Below, in pieces: positions 58,580-64,000 of a DNA stretch of 64,000 bases. Under the pieces are notes generated by a model. It did no database searches and was not told the origin of the DNA. It was given only the letters and a program-made list of their open reading frames with translations. Numbering within the stretch: the first letter of the stretch is position 1; every line of letters begins with the position of its first letter. The position numbers were made by a program, and so were the translations under genes. The DNA is from Polymyxa betae (lineage: Eukaryota > Endomyxa > Phytomyxea > Plasmodiophorida > Plasmodiophoridae), in the NCBI GenBank assembly GCA_003693705.1, contig RBZT01000591.1:1-64000 (forward strand), written 5' to 3'.

Positions 58580-59087
58580 ATTCTTTTTTTGCTGGAGATC
58601 CTCTGAGAGATCGATCTGAAATTGGATTGGATTGGATTTGATTTTCGTTGATTTGAATCAAGTATCAACAGGTGGGTGCTGTTTCCTTTCCACATGGCCT
58701 ATAGGACACACATGGTCATAAACGATCAACTATCCATTTTCGGTGCGGACATTATTTTTGTTCACCCGTTTAATTCGCTTTAATTTAAATTTTTGTTTAG
58801 GGAAGCCAGAATACCCGAGAATCGAGCCTCGAGACCAGCCTGCTAGCTCAGTCGTGACGGGAAATTTTCATGCGAATTTCTTACAATGTTTTCGGCTTAA
58901 TACAAATAAGTTGAATGAGAGATCAAATGAACCCTGCTGAATATAGATCAACAATTACAGAAGGCAGCTTGAGTTCCGTCGGAGATCGGTCGCGGTTTGG
59001 GCTCGGAGCGGTTGTGAATCGAGATTGTGGCCATGGCCGAATCGGATCGGTTCCGGCAGTCGCGAATCAGTTTGGGCCTGGGCCAGT
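58580..59087. other. intergenic region upstream of the NF-YB-like gene
   Basis: Includes the right arm of the inverted repeat to about 58770. The remainder probably holds the promoter and 5' UTR of the histone-fold gene. Confidence 0.4.
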
Positions 59088-59558
59088 ATGGATGGCGCCG
59101 CTGCTGCGATCATTGATGAGGATCGAGATCGTGACGCGTGGATCATCGAGATTGTCCATGAGCCGGACCAGGCCCATATTCCGGTCCAGAATGTTGAACG
59201 TATCATGCGTCGGGTGTTGCCTAAGAATCATGGAGCTCAGCAATGCAAGATTGAACGTGATGCCAAGTCTCTGGTCCAGGAATGTGTAAGCGAATTCATC
59301 GGGTTTGTCACCGACGACGCCAAGCTCTTCATGGAGGCGAACGGACGCAAGACCATTACAGGTCCCGATATCGTACTGGCTCTCGAGGACCTGTGGTTCA
59401 AGGAATACGCCGATCTGGTTCGTAAGCTGCATTGGCCTGAGACCGGTACCACAACATCGGTCAAGAAGCGCAACCGACCGCCACCGCCGCTGGAATCGGC
59501 CCAGCAGCAGTTCCCGGGCAGTATGACGTCGCTACTGACTGATATCGGGAGTCGTTGA
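59088..59558 (+). CDS. NF-YB: NF-YB/HAP3-type histone-fold transcription factor
   Basis: Intronless, 156 residues from ATG 59088 (MDGAAAAIIDEDRDRDAWII). The histone fold runs from about residue 31: IPVQNVERIMRRVLPKNHG, CKIERDAKSLVQECVSEFIG, FVTDDAKLFMEANGRKTITG, PDIVLALEDLWFKEYADLVR, matching NF-YB's LPIANV-RIMK, KECVQECVSEFISF and KRKTINGEDI motifs. NF-YB pairs with NF-YC and NF-YA to bind CCAAT boxes. Substitutions such as L-for-I in the first motif and ALEDLWF for the usual AM-LGF suggest a divergent paralogue; Dr1/NC2-beta is the main alternative. The tail is Pro/Gln-rich. Confidence 0.85.
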   Translation: MDGAAAAIIDEDRDRDAWIIEIVHEPDQAHIPVQNVERIMRRVLPKNHGAQQCKIERDAKSLVQECVSEFIGFVTDDAKLFMEANGRKTITGPDIVLALEDLWFKEYADLVRKLHWPETGTTTSVKKRNRPPPPLESAQQQFPGSMTSLLTDIGSR

Positions 59559-59561
59559 CAT

Positions 59562-60730
59562 ATTGATGTGTCTTCAGATGCACTGAAGCGCTGGCGAGGT
59601 ACGACCATGGCAAAAATGGATTTGATGGAGCTCAGGATCGTTATGTAGGAAGTAGATGTACTGACTCTGCTTGCTCTACCAATGATCAAGGCCATGATCT
59701 CGGTATGTTCTAGTTTCTTATTGGAATTTTGTGAATTGAAGATCTGAAGCTATAACTGTTAGAGGATAGTCAACCCAGAGAGACCATCGCGGAGAGATTC
59801 ACTCAAGGTAATCGGTTGCCATTTCCAGTCGTCATTTCTTTCACTTCGTTTGCTGAAAACATGTCGAAGAACTTCGTTCAGTGAAGACCATCCCTTTGTG
59901 TTTTTGTTGTTTCAACAAGGGAAAATGTTCTTTCAATCGGACCTGATTTGATTATATGCAGTGCTGACTTTACAAGATGTATATGCTGCTTGCAGTAGGC
60001 AGCAGCCACACAAGGAGCTCTTGCAATCCCGAGCCAGAACGCCTCCTTTTATGCGAGCCGATCGTGATGTATTTATGTTGCAGACGGAGATTAATGGGAA
60101 TGTTGTCCACGATAACGAAGTTAGTCGGGATCCATTGCCCTCAAAAGAAGACGCTACAACTGTTTCGCTTGTCGATCCCGGATTCTGTAATGTTACCGAG
60201 CTAGATCCAAGAACCTGTAATACTACACAGACAGAGGCCAGATTGTATAGTTTTACCTCAACAGATCAACGAATCTCTTCATCATCATCAACCGGGTTGC
60301 TTCAGTGCGACTTAAACGGCGCCATCGACGATTTTGTGGAAGCATGCGATGGCTTTGTGGTTACCAAAACGCTATTTGACGACCCAATGCCGGTTTCGAC
60401 GTTAACGTCAGGTAGTCTCGGTTTCCCCATTTACAGCAGCAGCAAATCGCTGCTATTGTTTTGACTGGCCACTATATGTTTTCTGATTCTATTTTGTTCA
60501 GTGCTCAGCAGCCCGCAATTGCCAAATTTCCCAAAAAGCGAGATGCTGAAAACCCAACATCACATCGCAGGTATACATTAGTGCTATATTACCAATTCAT
60601 CGTGATGGATAACAATACTGAGTAATTTTACAGTAAAGAGCACCGATCCGTTCGGTGTCGGCTTCGACCCGGATGCATTCAGCTGCTAGGGCAGTCAGAA
60701 TGTGACCTGAAACCATCTGAAATAAAATAA
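59562..60730 (+). CDS. multi-exon gene, unrecognised
   Basis: Starts soon after the NF-YB-like stop. Candidate exons: SSDALKRWR, then RYDHGKNGFDGAQDRYVGSR, CTDSACSTNDQGHDL; EDSQPRETIAERFTQ; and a long exon 59961-60464 (LTLQDVYAACSRQQPHKELL, VFMLQTEINGNVVHDNEVSR, NGAIDDFVEACDGFVVTKTL). After an intron AQQPAIAKFPKKRDAENPTS, and a last exon ending QSECDLKPSEIK* near 60729. Thr/Ser-rich with an acidic character and a basic KFPKKRDAE patch. No family was recognised. No clear start codon was fixed. Confidence 0.4.
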
Positions 60731-61074
60731 CACACACATCTCCTTGTCCTTTCTCCCTCTGCATCTAATCCTCTCTCGTACCTTCAATTCAGCACACCGC
60801 ATCAGGTCCAATCTAGACCTTTCTGACTACGGCAGCATTGCAATTGGACCTGTTCCTGTTATGAATTGCCCGACAAGGCAAAGCATGAATGCATCGCATT
60901 TATCGGCAGCAAACCGGCAAAGAACAAAGGCAAGAGCCGCGCTTGCGTCGTAATCGTCAACAAGTTTTTCTAAAATTAGTGAAAATGAACGTCCGTTTGC
61001 ACTGTTTTTATGCCTGATTTATAAGAGAAATATTTATATAAATATTGGCTTACCGGATAGATATACCAGAACAG
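60731..61074. other. intergenic between convergent genes
   Basis: A 69-codon frame here begins without a proper ATG context and has no similarity. Probably 3' UTRs. Confidence 0.35.
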
Positions 61075-63793
61075 TTATTGCTTAGGGCTTGTTGAATTAA
61101 AACCGGTCTTTTCATGCTCGGATACCAAAGCAGATATCGGGGATTCGCCAACGATACCCCATATTTCTAGCAATGAAACTCGGAAATCTCGGGAAGAACT
61201 CAACATCGGAGAATCAAATGTATCGCTTGCACCGGAAGAGCCTTCTCGAAGCGAATGCTGCAGGAAAATGGCAAAATGCGTCCCGCCCCCAATCGAAATC
61301 GAATCGTGACGGCACAAAATAAAAAACTTGTTCTTTCCACTGTGAAAGGCCATTAATCAGCCACACTTTTTCCAAAAAATAAGCTAAATAAAATAGTGCC
61401 AAACAGCAAATGACGCGCTGGCAGAATGAATAACAAACATCATACATACCTCCATGGATAAACAGAAAAATGTCCACTTGTTTTTCTGCTCGTCCTAAAT
61501 AATACGGTAAGCAAATGCGCCATGGTGGTCATTTCATCCCATACCCAGAAAAGCCGTCTGTATTGTCATCAATAAACTGGAAGACAAAGCATTCTCCATT
61601 TCCAAAATAGCCCGGATGCATTTTCAAATTTTCAGAGACAAAAGCCCCAAAGACACACCCTTGTTCGTCCTAACTCACGAAACCTTAGATTGTTTCAAAG
61701 ACCCGAGGAAGAATACCATGATTATGAGAAATGCTGCTCTAGAATAGGCCACTGCACGATATCTTATTTGCAATTGAGCTTAGCAAGGGTCGGTGCAAGC
61801 AGGGATGCTTACAGCGTATTAAGGCTCATACCATCTTCAGTGAGGGTATACAATCTCCTCCAGTGATCAAAATGGTATCTAGCAGGCATGGCAAGGAACA
61901 GGTTCTCCAAAAGTTTGGGATCTAATATCGAGCTTTCCCCATGAATGACAATTTGCGGTGACGAAGGGATGTGAATAGGCCCCACATCTACTTCACTTTG
62001 TTCTTGCAACCTCGGTCTTAAAATTCGCTCAACGGATTCGATATTACATGGATCCCCACGAAAACGAATTGAGTTTTGCACACCATTTCGCTTAAAAGAA
62101 ACAATCAGAAGCGAACCATTGAGAACGCTTAGCTCTTCAATACTGGAGATGCGAACCGCAATCTGCATACAGCCTGCAGGAAATCAGTAAGGAGAATAGA
62201 AAGAAGGGGTACCCAACCGCGAATATCATCCTGAGCTTCGAACATCAGAAGCCTGGTTGTTACAGACAAAAGGCCCCAGCGATTGAGAGATTCCTGGATT
62301 CCAATCAACGTCACCGGAATGCTAGCCCTTTTGGATGACTACCAGACAATGACAGCATCAGTAAATCACTGAAGGATCTAGGATGTGACTACGTTTTCAA
62401 GGTCGGGGGAAGAATGCCTTCGAAACACGACTGGGGAGAGATTGAGAGATTGTTCTTCACTCGAAGACAGCTGACGTTCCTCATTACGAAGCTGTCGCAT
62501 CATATTCTCTGCAACGGTGAGAGACTCGCCACCTTTATCAAGTGCCATCAAAGTGTTAAGTTGTGCTACCATCAGCTCGTCCAGCTTTTTTTGAGTTTGG
62601 GATACAACCTCCTGGCGCTGTTTTGCTTTGCCAATTGCTAGACTTAAAGCCCCCTATAAATCCAGAGCATTCGAGAATGAGCGAAATGTCATATATTGAA
62701 AAAATATACGAAAGCTGAAACAAAATTTGTTAAAACATCCGTTACCAAGTTGATCCGTCTTTCAGATTCTGCACGATACTTTTCGGCTTCCAGATTTTCT
62801 CGTTCTAAGCGAATTGAATCTGCTTGCCTTTGCAGCGCCTCGAGGACATTTTTATGCTGCTGCATTTCGATTTCAGTAACAGCAATTTGCCTCTGCAGAT
62901 CAGAAAGCTCTGATTTTGTCTGTGATTCATCGTTGGTGTCAGCAAGTTCTGTGTCCTACAACAAAAATTATTGCACGCTGAGGATATTAGGATCCAAAGA
63001 AAAAAACGCGTCTACCGAAGATAAAGATTTAAACGAATCTTGACGTATTAATGTAGCTGTACGCTGGCCGACATGAGCAGTTAGAGCGTTATGACGGAAA
63101 TGCGAATCCTCAAGATGTTTCCTCCTTTTTTCAATCACACGATTTAGATTCGCCAGTTGCAAAGACAATCTGGAACATGAAATGAAACAGGCACAGCCAA
63201 AAAGTAATAAAAATACCGGCCAAGCGAATCGGTTAAATGCTTGATTTTTGCAACGTCGCAACTCTTGGTAAGTTCAGCAACAGTCTCACTGGAGATCTTT
63301 AAATCGGCTTGAGCGGCTGTTAAAGCACGATCTGCTTCCTGTAGCTCTGCCTCGATACGTTCTAATGTTTGAACAGGATAAGCAAACATAAACACAAAAA
63401 AATCCACAAGTGCCAAATTCAATGTTCAACATTGCGAATGAACAGAATTCATTTTTGCAAAAAAAGATGGGCTATATCAATTTCTTACCTAAAGAAGATG
63501 CTTGAATCTGCACGTAGTCGAGAAGAGTGTCGTGCTCTTTCCGATACCTTTTCCACTAAACAGCGGTGGGTTAACGGTAGCAAAGACAGTTCAGCAACAG
63601 GTAAACAAAATAATGGCAGAGAAAGTATATTAAAAGCTAAAAAGCTTACTTGGCGAGCGATACGTCGCTGCTTCTCAGATGGAGTTTCATCATAAGCATC
63701 AACATCGCTATTCGGCGGAGGCAACGGTGGCGGTGCTGAATCACCTGTGATAGAGCGCCAGAGCCTTGCTGGAAGAGATAAAACGTCGTCCAT
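61075..63793 (-). CDS. coiled-coil plus TLDc-domain protein (OXR1/TBC1D24-like family)
   Basis: From ATG 63791-63793: MDDVLSLPARLWRSITGDSA, a Pro-rich stretch, and SEKQRRIARQ. A long coiled coil follows across several exons (LERIEAELQEADRALTAAQA, VAELTKSCDVAKIKHLTDSL, RQIAVTEIEMQQHKNVLEAL, LERENLEAEKYRAESERR). A middle region has NRWGLLSVTTRLLMFEAQDD, GRAM/PH-like. The C-terminal TLDc domain: SSILDPKLLENLFLAMPARY, HFDHWRRLYTLTEDGMSLNT, GAFVSENLKMHPGYFGNGEC, FVFQFIDDNTDGFSGYG, NKFFILCRHDSISIGGGTHF, SDTFDSPMLSSSRDFRVSLL, EIWGI. TLDc proteins bind V-ATPase and protect against oxidative stress in animals. Roughly eleven introns. Confidence 0.85.
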
Positions 63794-63854
63794 CTAAATG
63801 ATGACGAGGGTCGATGAGGACTTCGAAAACATCATCGACACAATGTGAAGGTTA

Positions 63855-64000
63855 ATGTTACAGCTAGATGAAGATTTTGAAGTTGAACCCGTTAATTACG
63901 GCGCAACCCAAGTGTTGGAGCGTGCCGATTCAGTATTGGTAACAGCAACAGATACACAGCGAGTACAGTGAATTTTCACATAGCATTTAGCATGATGGTC
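63855..64000 (+). CDS. first exon of a gene running off the window
   Basis: ATG 63855 begins MLQLDEDFEVEPVNYGATQV, LERADSVL, followed by a possible donor (gtaacagc) at about 63939. Divergent from the TLDc gene with about 60 bp between starts. Partial and unrecognised. Confidence 0.35.

Larger units (their letters stand above)
57760..58770. repeat. degenerate long inverted repeat enclosing a MITE and tRNA-Glu
   Basis: The reverse complement of about 57760-57918 resembles 58615-58770. Shared blocks in the same order: ggattggattggatt, ttcgttgattt, a g-gg-tgct-tttcc block followed by catgg, then atttcgg-gc and tttcacccg. Identity is partial with small gaps, judged by eye. It may be a decayed transposon or an inverted duplication. 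Confidence 0.5.

Noticed and set aside
58790-58880. Possible second tRNA-like sequence
   Set aside because: The stretch has tRNA-like words but no pairing acceptor or T-stem could be drawn.

Overview
The window is nuclear DNA from an intron-rich, gene-dense eukaryote. No bacterial-style operons, Shine-Dalgarno sites, CRISPR arrays or rRNA were seen. About 30 protein genes lie on both strands, usually a few hundred bases apart. Most are broken by short GT-AG introns, commonly about 40-65 nt, so open frames show only exon fragments; gene models here were joined by eye from exon phase and family similarity, and exon ends are approximate. An intraflagellar-transport gene (IFT38/CLUAP1) shows the lineage makes cilia or flagella. 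With the secreted Kazal protein, mitochondrial AspRS, complex I assembly factor and phosphonate enzyme, this fits a free-swimming or zoosporic protist. A rhizarian such as a phytomyxean, or another SAR lineage, is my inference and is not proven by the sequence.

Layout. 0-8.5 kb: a 3' exon of an unknown gene, protein phosphatase inhibitor 2, RFC3, a GPI-anchored Kazal-like protein, a C2H2 zinc-finger protein, an unclear spliced gene, and a STE20/MST-type kinase with unresolved coding sequence upstream. 8.5-14 kb: mitochondrial-type aspartyl-tRNA synthetase and a SPATA20/DUF255 protein. 14-20 kb: TMEM260-like O-mannosyltransferase and a peroxisomal ABCD half-transporter. 20-25.3 kb: a rhodanese protein, phosphonopyruvate decarboxylase, and IFT38. 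25.6-33 kb: SEC63, small unrecognised or membrane proteins, and a helical-repeat-like ORF. 33-36 kb: a poly-Gln/Ser-Pro-rich protein and NDUFAF6. 36.2-38.1 kb: primase small subunit PRI1. 38.2-40.8 kb: a seven-helix membrane domain fused to a pseudokinase. 41.3-46.3 kb: NIP30/PSME3IP1 homologue, an ER-luminal type I DnaJ ending in RDEL, and a TRIC-like channel ending in KKKD. 47-52 kb: a protein with the DUSP12/RNF180 zinc module, a small Cys-rich protein, and a GT8-GT32 double glycosyltransferase. 52.4-56.1 kb: FAM135 lipase-like protein. 57.7-58.8 kb: tRNA-Glu(UUC) and a MITE inside a degenerate inverted repeat. 59-64 kb: NF-YB-type histone-fold factor, an unrecognised gene, a coiled-coil/TLDc protein, and the first exon of a gene leaving the window.

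The genes do not form one pathway. Themes recur: DNA replication (RFC3, PRI1), the secretory pathway (SEC63, RDEL DnaJ, TRIC, TMEM260, double glycosyltransferase, Kazal-GPI), and mitochondrial biogenesis (AspRS, NDUFAF6). The most unusual item is the 7TM-pseudokinase at 38250-40778. The GT8-GT32 fusion, the phosphonate enzyme, a SEC63 with an extra C-terminal membrane segment, and the MITE/tRNA island also merit follow-up.
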